Shown one piece after another: positions 1 through 7,339 of a DNA stretch of 7,437 nt (position 1 is the stretch's first letter; every line of letters starts with the position of its first letter). Source of the DNA: Alphaproteobacteria bacterium. GTDB lineage: Bacteria; Pseudomonadota; Alphaproteobacteria; G02398745; G023898745. The DNA lies in the NCBI GenBank assembly GCA_027366195.1, contig DAHXKW010000001.1:1-7437 (forward strand), given 5' to 3'. Below the pieces are notes generated by a model. The model did no database searches, was not told the origin of the DNA, and was given only the letters and a program-made list of their open reading frames with translations. The position numbers and the translations under genes are program-made.

Positions 1-1
1 A

Positions 2-3000
2 TCTGCTAAAGAAGGTATAAAATTTGGTTCTTACGTTTTCCACGAAGTTAAATCCAGTAGTAAAACAACAGGTTTTATTTTTAGGACGACCAAAACTCAG
101 ACTCTTGTTATTCCACACGTTCAAAAGTCCTCGATTACATCATCAACAGGTAATAATTATTTTATTAGTGATCAAGGTGCTTTACAGGCCATAGGCTTAG
201 ATAGTTTGGCAGCTGGTAAAACTTTAGTCATGGTCAATGGCGATGTTGATTGGCGAGATGTTATTGCTCGTGCTAAGGAAACTAATAGATCAAATACGGC
301 ATTTTTAGGTTTTATTCCTATTCATTCAGCGTATCGTCACCAAGAATCTGATATACAAACACCGTCTATTCTTGCGAGTAATCATGACATTTATATTCGA
401 TCCAAAGATGGCAAATTTTATGCCAGAGGCGTATTAGTCAGTACACCAGAAGCTTGTTTTATCCAAGCACCAAAAGGAATAACTTTTGATACATCAAAAC
501 TAGAGAATTTCTTAGAAGAATATGAATGTGGTCTACTTTTTGGCAGCCCACTTCTAGATGCGACAATATCCTTAAGTCAGGGTAGTATTCGAAAAGGTTT
601 ATCAGAATTACACCCTCTTTTTGGCAGTATTAATAATCTTTGTACAAATCCCTCTATTGCCAATGTTATAAGCACGGGAACAGAGGCGTTCAAAACACTA
701 CATAGTTTAGCGCAAGCTGTTAATAATGGGGCAACAGGATTACAGGCATTTGGACAAATGGCCGGGATATTAAATGATAAAAATCAGCTTAGTCCTTCAA
801 TTTATATTGGGTTTTATAGCCACTTTTTACAACAAACCTATGAAACATTGAGTCAGTGTTATATCCAAGCCCAAAAAATACATCTTGAATCACCTGAGGC
901 TAAAGTTCAGTTTTTAGGTGCTAATGCAAAAGCAACCACAACGAAAATACATTCCAAAGATTTTGAGATGCGAGGACAAGCATTAGCGAGTCATCAGTTC
1001 CAAAGGGACTGGTCAGTTTCATTTTCTGTTTCACCATCCAGTTTGGGTGTTAATTTGGGCGCTAACTTTTCTATAAGTCAGGCAGAGGCAGAAGCAAAAA
1101 ATTATGTTATGTCTTCAATGACTATTGGGGGTAAAGCTTACTTATATGTTGGTAATGAAATGTTGCTGGATGCCGCAACTATGGATGTTGGTCAACTTAA
1201 GGGACGAGTGGGCAATCTCACGGCACAATCACGTACAGATACTTCTCATTCAGAGACTTCCAGTTTCAATATTGGGGTTACTATTAATCCCGCGAGTCCT
1301 ACAATTATTACTGGTGGATCGATTGGCGGGAGTTTGAGCTCCGGAGATTCTGCTCTTGTTAACCAACGTGCAGGTATACGCGTACATGGTGATCTGAACA
1401 AGGAAGAACAAGAGTTTTGTGTTGCTGGTGTAACAAAACTTATTGGCGCCGGTATTGAATCTGATGGATTCATGCGGTTTATTTCGGGGAAAATAGAGTG
1501 TAGTTCAGTCAAGGAGCATGATAGGAAACGAAATATTGGCGTAAGTGCTAGTGCCAGTTTAGATCCCGCATCATGGATTAACTCGCCTATCGTTGGTACT
1601 GTGCAGGGACATTATGAACATAAAAATTTTGAGAGAAACACACACGGTACAATTGGCGCTACGGGAACAACACAAACAGCAACAGTAACGCAAGATCGTG
1701 ATTTTTCATTTGGCGTGTTTATTCCTATTACGACGCCAGAAAAAATCGCAAGAGGATTTGAAGAGATTCGGACAGGGATGAAAAACTTAATGCCTTCTAA
1801 TACTTCTTCTGTACAACAACCACATTCTAGAGCGCCAAAATCTGCACATAGTAGAAATGATGAAGATGCGGGGGAGAATTTACAGCAACCTCATCAACAG
1901 CATAATGGAGAAGGGGGATCCAACCAAGATCCAGATTCACCTAGAACAGATGCAAGAAAAGACTCCACTGATCGTAATTTAGATTTAGAAACATTACAAT
2001 ATTTTTTAAGTATATATTCAGATACAGAAAACGTGCAGCTAGATATTTCCCAACAAACAGCTGCAGATTTTTTAAGAAACATGCCACCATCAGATATTGA
2101 TTTATTATCACAAGCTATTAAACGCTCTAATTTAGCAATATATAACAAATTTCGTGATTCTGCTTGTAAAGCGGCTTTAATTCCGGGCGCGCCTTTCTTA
2201 TATCTGGAATCTCTTATTTTAAAAACAGGGGATTATTTTTTTGGGAAGCCTGCTCATTGGCAAACAAAAGACAATGACGCTTATCAATTTGTGCTCAATG
2301 AATTCCGTAAGTATTTTGATAAAATTGCTCTACATTTGGTACCTGGTAATAGTAATGAAGATAGAAAGACTAAGTTTGGCAGATTTTACGCAGCTATAGA
2401 ATCTTTTGTAATGGGTTCACTCTGCCGTGCAACAAATACGCCTTATCAACCGGGTGATTTTATTGATTGTGTTGATTTTTACCATCAATACTCTGATCTC
2501 TTAAAGGCCGTTGCAAAAGGAAATTTAGGAACAGCAGCAAGTTGGGTAGTAAAACAAAAAGTAAAAGAAACAGCTAAAAAATACTATGGCGATACAGGAG
2601 AGGAAGCCGCAAAAGTTTTATTGTGGTTTTTAAAGGGATCTATGAAAAAATGGGGCAGTGCAGGTGATAGCGCTTTAAAAACATGGGTTAGAGAAAAATA
2701 TCATGAATCTCAAATGGCTTATGGTATGTTTAGAAAAATTGGTTGTACAGATGTGGCTGGATTTTTAGCAAGAGATCCAAGAAATTCAACTGTTCAAACT
2801 TTCAAACAACCTCATTCTGTTGTTGCTAAAGGGGAACGAACCGATTATTCGTTTAAATCGGTATCTGGTATATTTACAGAAAAACCGGTAAAGTGGACAG
2901 CACCTGTTGGAACAAAACAAACCTATAAGGTATACCAGAGGACAGATATTAATTGGAAGCAAGTGAGAACAAAAGGTGCGAGAGAATTTGTTGGCAAGAC

Positions 3001-3292
3001 AAATTTAGAGGCTGCAAAAGCCGGTCTTCCTCCTCAATTATCTGATGGAGCCTTTGTACAAGTACATCATTTAGGACAGGATGTTCGTGGAGGGTTGGTT
3101 GAAATTAGCGATAGACACCATAGTTTTAGATCTGTTAGATTACCGAACAATAAAACTGCATTTGAAATTTTGCACAGTCAACACGGATTTAGAGGGAGCC
3201 ACCCAGAATATTCTGTTGATCACAAAATATGGTCTGAAGAAAGAAAGGTTTATTGGCAACAAAGGGTTGAGAAAGCGAGGGGTGAAAAATGA
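2..3292 (+). CDS. C-terminal part of a CdiA/FhaB-like polymorphic toxin with an LHH-type nuclease tip (partial, 5' end outside window)
   Basis: The frame is open from base 2, so the gene starts left of the window; the TTG at 206 is only an internal codon. The visible part is 1096 residues (numbered from base 2). Residues 1 to about 590 are rich in Ser, Thr, Gly and Asn with alternating beta-type patterns and haemagglutinin-like stretches (for example VSFSVSPSSLGVNLGANFSI), as in two-partner-secretion exoproteins. Residues about 595-660 are a polar Gln/His/Ser/Asp linker. Residues 660-975 are mainly helical and unrecognised. From about V977 to the end the sequence fits the LHH group of HNH/Endo VII nucleases: the core VHHLGQ with H1022-H1023, then GGLVEISDRHHSF, and a terminal helix with YWQQR. 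Family knowledge: such domains cut nucleic acid inside a competing cell. The next gene overlaps it and looks like an immunity gene. I infer an outer-membrane-exported antibacterial toxin. No VENN pretoxin motif was found. The TPS class is less certain than the nuclease tip. Confidence 0.85.
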   Translation, partial: SAKEGIKFGSYVFHEVKSSSKTTGFIFRTTKTQTLVIPHVQKSSITSSTGNNYFISDQGALQAIGLDSLAAGKTLVMVNGDVDWRDVIARAKETNRSNTAFLGFIPIHSAYRHQESDIQTPSILASNHDIYIRSKDGKFYARGVLVSTPEACFIQAPKGITFDTSKLENFLEEYECGLLFGSPLLDATISLSQGSIRKGLSELHPLFGSINNLCTNPSIANVISTGTEAFKTLHSLAQAVNNGATGLQAFGQMAGILNDKNQLSPSIYIGFYSHFLQQTYETLSQCYIQAQKIHLESPEAKVQFLGANAKATTTKIHSKDFEMRGQALASHQFQRDWSVSFSVSPSSLGVNLGANFSISQAEAEAKNYVMSSMTIGGKAYLYVGNEMLLDAATMDVGQLKGRVGNLTAQSRTDTSHSETSSFNIGVTINPASPTIITGGSIGGSLSSGDSALVNQRAGIRVHGDLNKEEQEFCVAGVTKLIGAGIESDGFMRFISGKIECSSVKEHDRKRNIGVSASASLDPASWINSPIVGTVQGHYEHKNFERNTHGTIGATGTTQTATVTQDRDFSFGVFIPITTPEKIARGFEEIRTGMKNLMPSNTSSVQQPHSRAPKSAHSRNDEDAGENLQQPHQQHNGEGGSNQDPDSPRTDARKDSTDRNLDLETLQYFLSIYSDTENVQLDISQQTAADFLRNMPPSDIDLLSQAIKRSNLAIYNKFRDSACKAALIPGAPFLYLESLILKTGDYFFGKPAHWQTKDNDAYQFVLNEFRKYFDKIALHLVPGNSNEDRKTKFGRFYAAIESFVMGSLCRATNTPYQPGDFIDCVDFYHQYSDLLKAVAKGNLGTAASWVVKQKVKETAKKYYGDTGEEAAKVLLWFLKGSMKKWGSAGDSALKTWVREKYHESQMAYGMFRKIGCTDVAGFLARDPRNSTVQTFKQPHSVVAKGERTDYSFKSVSGIFTEKPVKWTAPVGTKQTYKVYQRTDINWKQVRTKGAREFVGKTNLEAAKAGLPPQLSDGAFVQVHHLGQDVRGGLVEISDRHHSFRSVRLPNNKTAFEILHSQHGFRGSHPEYSVDHKIWSEERKVYWQQRVEKARGEK
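3277..3285 (+). promoter_or_regulatory. Ribosome binding site of the immunity gene inside the toxin 3' end
   Basis: The purine-rich GAGGGGTGA lies 3 to 11 bases before the ATG at 3289, within the last toxin codons. With the ATGA overlap it supports the chosen start and indicates translational coupling, so immunity protein would be made whenever the toxin is translated. Confidence 0.6.
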
Positions 3293-3747
3293 TTGATAGC
3301 ATCAAAAAACTAATAAGAAAATCCCAATCAATAAAACAGTCAAAAAAAATAAACCACAAGAAAATTAGCAAGTTCTTAGGTGTCAATTTTTCCCAAGGAT
3401 TTAAAGAAATTTGTAATCAGATTGGATTCGATTATTTTGGACCGTTTGAATGGTTTAACACAGAGCAAACTGAACAATATAGTATAATAGGTGAAACAAA
3501 AAATTTAAGAAGTGAGCTGAATCTTGAAAAAAATATACTCTTTCTCGCCAGTGATGGAACATCTCTATTATTCATGAAATGTCTTGGAGATCATGAAGAA
3601 ATCTATTGGATAGCGATAGAAGACGTCGAACGATTTTGTAAAGGGGAACCACTAGAAGGTAAATATGAATTTTTCTCATCTTTTTCTGATTTTTTCCAAT
3701 TTCTATTAGATTGGGAAGAAAAAAACAAAAGTGAAGCTAAAAGTTAA
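3289..3747 (+). CDS. SUKH (SMI1/KNR4)-like immunity protein
   Basis: This 152-residue acidic cytoplasmic protein starts on the A of an ATGA that overlaps the toxin stop. It most likely binds and neutralises the LHH nuclease domain encoded just upstream. Several features fit the SUKH superfamily, which commonly accompanies polymorphic nuclease toxins: a basic N-terminal helix (residues 1-30), a FSQGFKEICNQIGF segment (34-47) resembling the early 'sykefl...nG' helix, the core strand NILFLASDGTSLLFM (82-96), a following IYWIAIEDVERF strand-turn (105-116), and the closing aromatic helix FSSFSDFFQFLLDWEE (129-144) where SUKH proteins have 'sFeeFl'. There is no signal peptide or membrane segment, and the length is normal for the family. 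The immunity role rests mainly on position. The family call is from the pattern only; another Imm family is possible. Confidence 0.75.
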   Translation: MIDSIKKLIRKSQSIKQSKKINHKKISKFLGVNFSQGFKEICNQIGFDYFGPFEWFNTEQTEQYSIIGETKNLRSELNLEKNILFLASDGTSLLFMKCLGDHEEIYWIAIEDVERFCKGEPLEGKYEFFSSFSDFFQFLLDWEEKNKSEAKS

Positions 3748-3789
3748 TCTGGCTCCAGTACATGCCTGTTGATATCTAAATTAGCACCA

Positions 3790-3894
3790 TTAGACTCGAT
3801 GGATCACGATGCTGCACAAACAAGCTTTTGGATTGAGTGTCTTCAGCAGGCTTCTGTCGTCTTTAAGATGTACTAAAAATTTTATTGTTGCCAT
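3790..3894 (-). CDS. Small unidentified ORF (34 aa) with a good ribosome binding site
   Basis: On the minus strand an ATG at 3894 is preceded by TAGGAG with a six-base spacer, an almost ideal Shine-Dalgarno arrangement. It opens a 34-residue frame beginning MATIKFLVHLKDDRSLLKTL and ending at TAA (3790-3792). Shifting frame near the stop continues a protein-like hydrophilic tail (ESNGANLDINRHVLEPD) to a stop at 3744-3746, touching the immunity gene's stop codon. A roughly 51-residue ancestral protein broken by one frameshift is therefore possible. The start MATIKF is reminiscent of Bacteroidota-type integrase N-termini, but the rest does not follow that pattern. No function is assigned; it could be a small protein, a gene remnant or chance. 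Confidence 0.3.
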   Translation of the reverse strand: MATIKFLVHLKDDRSLLKTLNPKACLCSIVIHRV

Positions 3895-3937
3895 AGTCTT
3901 CTCCTAAAGAACCAATCCGTCAGGGTTTTACAGTTTT

Positions 3938-4005
3938 TACATGTAACCCATCATGTAATATACATGCAAATTTTACACATATTTTATGTACTCAAAAATA
4001 TGCAT
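3938..4005. promoter_or_regulatory. AT-rich cluster of phased CATG motifs, possible operator/promoter region
   Basis: This non-coding stretch contains TACATGTA (3938-3945, perfect palindrome), TCATGTAA (3951-3958), TACATGCA (3961-3968), TTATGTA (3984-3990) and ATGCAT (4000-4005). The centres of the first three CATG cores are 12 and 11 bases apart, about one helical turn, as expected for side-by-side protein binding. It lies between the U-box gene start (4079) and the divergent small ORF start (3894), so it could control either. I found no convincing -35/-10 pair here; TCTAAT at 4006-4011 is a possible -10 without a good -35. Confidence 0.3.
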
Positions 4006-4078
4006 TCTAATTGTGGTTAATAGAGAAACGTCAACAACCATCACATCTGATGGGAACTTGTTTTGAAGGGAGGTCCTT

Positions 4079-5656
4079 ATGTTTTTAACTGTTAATGCGA
4101 TACTTTTTTGTGCTTCCAGTGATCTTGCACTTGTACCAAATCAGCGTAATATTTATAGACAAGTAAAACCATTTGAAGCTGTAGCAAATGCTGCCAGCAC
4201 ATCAGAAGCACAAACGTATATAAGTTTTTTACAAAAAAAACCAACTTTTTTAGGCTGGAAAACAGATTTAAAAATCCAAGGAATATTCGGATATGTTACT
4301 GAAGGCAATGGGTTAACTGTTCATCATTTTGTTGACGGCATTAATTATATTACTCATCTAGCTAACATCACCCTGACAGAAAGGGAGAAAATTTATAGAG
4401 GGCTTCAGTATTTTGTTAATCTTTACCAAGATCATCATAAAAAAACAATGAAATCAGCATTAAACAGAGTAGATGAAACGTTTGATCTTTATACACATTA
4501 TCTAGGAAAATTACAAAAACTGACAGCAGGTTTGGCTGAAGGACATCATGGTGATACAACTGAGTTACAAGAACTTTCCGAAAGAATGAATTCTTTCCTA
4601 AAAGCACATAATTGTGAAAATGGCCATGAATTTGAACAATATCTCCAACGTTTATGCCCAAGGAAGTATGCTTTATACAAGGATTTTTTTGAGTCAGCCA
4701 GAACGTCAATAGAATCATCTTCAAATGCTTATCAAGGACCTGATGAAGAAAGACCTAATGAACATTATTGTCCTATAACTTTATGTGTTATGCAGGAACC
4801 GGTTATCGCGTGTGATGGTCATTCTTACGAAAGAACTGCTATTCTTCGGCATTTTGAAAATAGTAATGTAAGTCCTAAAACTGGACTGCGTATAGAAAGA
4901 GCCTTGATTTCTAATTTTACGCTAAAAATGTTAATTAGAGACTGGGAACCTAGGAAAAAGTCTGTATCAACTGCTCTACATCACCCTGATACTAAAACTT
5001 TTCAACATGTTGCTAGCAACAAGCAAGCGCTACATCCAGTGAGAACCACCGTAGCCCCACAACCACAAAGTTTCAGCGGCCTTGTCATTCCAGATATTGC
5101 TAGGGGCCATGAAGATGTTTACAGGCGGTTTTATAATGGTCGATTGATTTATAGGAAAGGTACACCAGACGAGGTTGTATTCCCTATTGCTGCACTTTCT
5201 AATCCATTGGATGGTGTATTTAATCAATTATCGGGTAACAACAAATCAGGCAACACAATCAAGTTTACGGATCTGAAAGATTCGTGTGGCTATCCGATTG
5301 ATCGGTATTTGCAAATTGCGACTGGTTATAAAAAAGCTAAGAATTCTGCCAATTCTAATAAAGTAGAGGTGTGGTTTGCCCCTCGATTTTTGATTGAAAG
5401 GGAACTTGGAACATCGGCCAAACACTTTGCTGGCATTATGGATTCTTGGCAAGCAGCCACAGCGCCTGTTGGTATATTTTGGACTTGGGGTGGGGATGAT
5501 GTGACTACCAATAGTTATGATTATTTAACGACACAAGGTATGAATGGGTTATGCGTTCGGGATTTATTCGGGTGCATGTGGTGGTCTGCTATGAGTGCAG
5601 AATCATTGATCTTGCGGGACGGAGATATTTCATATGTTGTTTGTGAACTAAGGTAG
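4079..5656 (+). CDS. U-box domain protein, putative E3 ubiquitin ligase effector
   Basis: The start is fixed by GGGAGG (4068-4073) five bases upstream of the ATG and an in-frame stop at 4064. The 525-residue protein has three parts. Residues 1-225 are mostly helical and unrecognised; the first 18 are mildly hydrophobic but not a clear signal peptide. Residues 228-289 are a clear U-box: EHYCPIT (C231, P232, I233), then EPVIACDGHSYER, SPKTG and the closing SNFTLKMLIRDW, which is the usual U-box order and spacing. Residues 332-525 form a separate unrecognised globular domain with NGRLIYRKG, a TGYKKAKNS...KVEVWFAPRF block, and APVGIFWTWGGDD (W468, W470). Family knowledge: U-boxes recruit E2 enzymes and ubiquitinate targets; in bacteria they act in host cells (for example LubX of Legionella). 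I infer that the C-terminal domain or the helical N-terminus binds a host target. The gene appears to be monocistronic. Secretion route is unknown. Confidence 0.85.
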   Translation: MFLTVNAILFCASSDLALVPNQRNIYRQVKPFEAVANAASTSEAQTYISFLQKKPTFLGWKTDLKIQGIFGYVTEGNGLTVHHFVDGINYITHLANITLTEREKIYRGLQYFVNLYQDHHKKTMKSALNRVDETFDLYTHYLGKLQKLTAGLAEGHHGDTTELQELSERMNSFLKAHNCENGHEFEQYLQRLCPRKYALYKDFFESARTSIESSSNAYQGPDEERPNEHYCPITLCVMQEPVIACDGHSYERTAILRHFENSNVSPKTGLRIERALISNFTLKMLIRDWEPRKKSVSTALHHPDTKTFQHVASNKQALHPVRTTVAPQPQSFSGLVIPDIARGHEDVYRRFYNGRLIYRKGTPDEVVFPIAALSNPLDGVFNQLSGNNKSGNTIKFTDLKDSCGYPIDRYLQIATGYKKAKNSANSNKVEVWFAPRFLIERELGTSAKHFAGIMDSWQAATAPVGIFWTWGGDDVTTNSYDYLTTQGMNGLCVRDLFGCMWWSAMSAESLILRDGDISYVVCELR

Positions 5657-5662
5657 GAGTAT

Positions 5663-6130
5663 CTAGAGTTGCCCCGGATGTATCCGAGTGTTCACGCCCC
5701 AACATGAAGAAAGACGTGGCAAATGGGTTCTTACACTTAATAAGAATTCATCAACAGAAGATATGCCATACCATAGCCAACGTAACCATTTTTCGACGTA
5801 CTGCCGGCATCCGTTTGTAGATTTTTTGTTCATCATCAGTGAGTACTATCCGATCTTCTATGAGTGGTTCAAGAATATCTTGTATCATATCATTTGAAGG
5901 TGCAGGTTCATTTACGTAATACAAGGAAGTATCTCGGCCTGAACTATGATAACGACGAGGTAAATCTTCAAAGGTCGTTCATAAAACGCAGAAGTTCGTT
6001 CATGGAAACGCCGAATTGTTTCTGTTATCGGAATTGTAAAAAATTGAAAAACACTTGGATTGGAAATTAAGTAAGGTTGGTGTATATTATACATGGCTTT
6101 CTGATACTTTGGTGGGAAAAGATGGATGTA
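5663..6130 (-). pseudogene. Remnant of an unidentified minus-strand gene broken by two frameshifts
   Basis: No intact gene fills 5657-6121, but the minus strand reads like decayed protein in three successive frames. From about 6130 one frame gives LFPPKYQKAMYNIHQPYLIS and continues through IRRFHERTSAFYERPL. Near 5975 the reading moves to a second frame with EDLPRRYHSSGRDTSLYYVN and IQDILEPLIEDRIVLTDDEQ, ending at a TGA (5751-5753). Around 5770-5750 a third frame continues with SSVDEFLLSVRTHLPRLSS to a TAG at 5663-5665. The pieces join without overlap into about 150 residues of balanced composition, as expected for a C-terminal gene fragment with two indels. I do not recognise the family. Plus-strand ORFs of 69 and 68 residues in the same region lack good start sites and look like shadows. 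Chance open frames remain possible. Confidence 0.4.
6060..6088 (+). promoter_or_regulatory. Candidate sigma-70-type promoter for the Rpn-like gene
   Basis: TTGGAA (6060-6065, four of six matches to TTGACA) and TATATT (6083-6088, five of six to TATAAT) are separated by 17 bases. Transcription would start near 6095, leaving a leader of about 27 bases before the ATG at 6122. It is the best promoter-like pair I see upstream of this gene, but AT-rich DNA produces such pairs by chance. Confidence 0.4.
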
Positions 6131-7339
6131 TTAAGACGGTTGTTATTACGTAGTGTATTTTCAGCAAGTATGTTTGTCATTAGTACAACATGCGTTCAAG
6201 CTTCTAGTCTTCCTTGGCGATCTGGGTTTGTGTCACTGCCTGTGCAAAAGATTATGCAACAAGCTACTCGAGGTACTACTTGTATTTTCAAAAATTCCTT
6301 ATGGACAAGTGCGCGATATTGTTCAACAGATCATTCGAAACACGTATCTATTGGCAATCCATGTATTGATGCTGTTTTCCAATATGGACTGCAGGATCCA
6401 TTTATTACAAGCCAATTTTTAAATGCTGTACTTGATCTAAAGGATGATCGTAGTATACAAGACGTTTCTTTTTTACCAAGAGACTTACCACCATCCGATC
6501 CACTGGCTCCTTTGGGATATCATTTTACAGTTGATGTTCGCTGTAAAACAAAAGATGGCCAACATTTTCTTGTAGAGATGCAAAATGATTTCAGGGATGA
6601 TTATCATTTAAAAGCCCTTGTAGAACACGCACGTATGTTGAGCCGCATAGATTTTGAACAATTTATGGGAAAAGATTTCGGAGTAGGACAATCAACAAAC
6701 ACAGGAAGTGCTAGCAAATTTTGGAAAGGGATTCAGGGTGTATATTCTATTGTACTGACAAACAAGGTCTTTTATAAGACAAAAATGAAAACAGCGTATC
6801 CAAAAGAGCTACTTATGGAGCCCAAATTGGTTAATCCTTATGAACTAAGACATGTTCACCAACTGGAACGTCATTATGGGAATGTTCCCAATCAAATTAT
6901 ATTGCTTATGCTTGCGAATTTACCGAATAAACCTGCTAAAGATTATTCGTATGTAGAACGGTGGGCTTATTTATTTCGAGACGAAACATTAAAATCAGGT
7001 GTACACAAGATATCTGAAACAAAAGAGATTGATAATCCGGATGAGATTTCCGGAGGAGATAAGGCCATTCAAGAATTTATAGATCGTTTAGATATGCGTC
7101 ATTTACCGATGGATGTACGAACACGTTACCTTTCTGCGATCCAGTATTATAATGACTCTATTGTTGATATTGATGAAAAAGCAGAAGAAAGAGGCGTTTC
7201 AAAAGGTAAAATTGAAGAAAAACAAGAAATTGCTAAGAAAATGCTGGATCAAAATTTACCCATTGGCGTTATAGTCACATGTACGGGTTTAACGGAGAAC
7301 GAAATCAGTAACCGTTCACCCTGTATGGTAAAAAGTTAA
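6122..7339 (+). CDS. Rpn/PD-(D/E)XK nuclease-family transposase-like protein with signal peptide
   Basis: I start at the ATG at 6122 (405 residues), preceded by GGTGGG (6111-6116) and opening a good signal peptide; the frame also extends upstream to a TTG at 6077, which has no such support. Residues 1-27 have a basic start (MDVLRRLLLR), a hydrophobic core and a VQA cleavage site. After a 50-residue spacer the family region begins at NPCIDAVFQYG (79-89), followed by SQFLNAVLDLKDD. The nuclease core is D138 in FTVDVRC plus E152 and Q154 in FLVEMQND, the D...ExQ form of the PD-(D/E)XK site. Then come HARMLSRIDFEQF, a GVYSIVLTNKVF strand, an RWAYLFRDE helix and the typical tail AEERGVSKGK...EIAKKMLDQNLP ending TGLTENEI. 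Family members are described as recombination-promoting nucleases or transposases. A signal peptide is unexpected for an enzyme acting on cytoplasmic DNA. The last nine residues may derive from inserted DNA. Confidence 0.85.
   Translation: MDVLRRLLLRSVFSASMFVISTTCVQASSLPWRSGFVSLPVQKIMQQATRGTTCIFKNSLWTSARYCSTDHSKHVSIGNPCIDAVFQYGLQDPFITSQFLNAVLDLKDDRSIQDVSFLPRDLPPSDPLAPLGYHFTVDVRCKTKDGQHFLVEMQNDFRDDYHLKALVEHARMLSRIDFEQFMGKDFGVGQSTNTGSASKFWKGIQGVYSIVLTNKVFYKTKMKTAYPKELLMEPKLVNPYELRHVHQLERHYGNVPNQIILLMLANLPNKPAKDYSYVERWAYLFRDETLKSGVHKISETKEIDNPDEISGGDKAIQEFIDRLDMRHLPMDVRTRYLSAIQYYNDSIVDIDEKAEERGVSKGKIEEKQEIAKKMLDQNLPIGVIVTCTGLTENEISNRSPCMVKS

Noticed and set aside
206..3292. TTG at 206 as the start of the large protein
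   Set aside because: The same frame is open back to base 2 with protein-like sequence (SAKEGIKFGSYVFHEVKSSS and onward), and there is no Shine-Dalgarno site before 206; it is an internal leucine codon.
4079..4140. Signal peptide or lipoprotein signal on the U-box protein
   Set aside because: The first 18 residues are only mildly hydrophobic, have no basic n-region, and the cysteine is in ILFC, which is not a lipobox.
4233..4240. Run of eight A in the U-box gene (and a similar run at 3342-3349 in the immunity gene) as phase-variation or slippage sites
   Set aside because: Such runs are common in AT-rich coding DNA, both reading frames are intact, and no overlapping alternative product is evident.
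5677..5690. CGGATGTATCCG hairpin after the U-box gene as a terminator
   Set aside because: The stem is five base pairs with a two-base loop and there is no following run of T, so it is not a credible rho-independent terminator.
5685..5700. GTTCACGCCCC near 5690 as the second end of an element matching GTTCACCC at 7314-7321
   Set aside because: Only about six bases match in the same orientation, too short to claim a repeat pair.
5688..6070. Plus-strand ORFs of 69 and 68 residues between the U-box and Rpn genes
   Set aside because: No convincing ribosome binding sites, odd composition, and they lie opposite a more protein-like minus-strand reading; treated as shadows of the pseudogene.
6077..6121. 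Upstream TTG start of the Rpn-like gene at 6077
   Set aside because: It lies inside the candidate -35/-10 region, would put 15 residues before a good signal peptide, and has weaker ribosome-binding support than the ATG at 6122.
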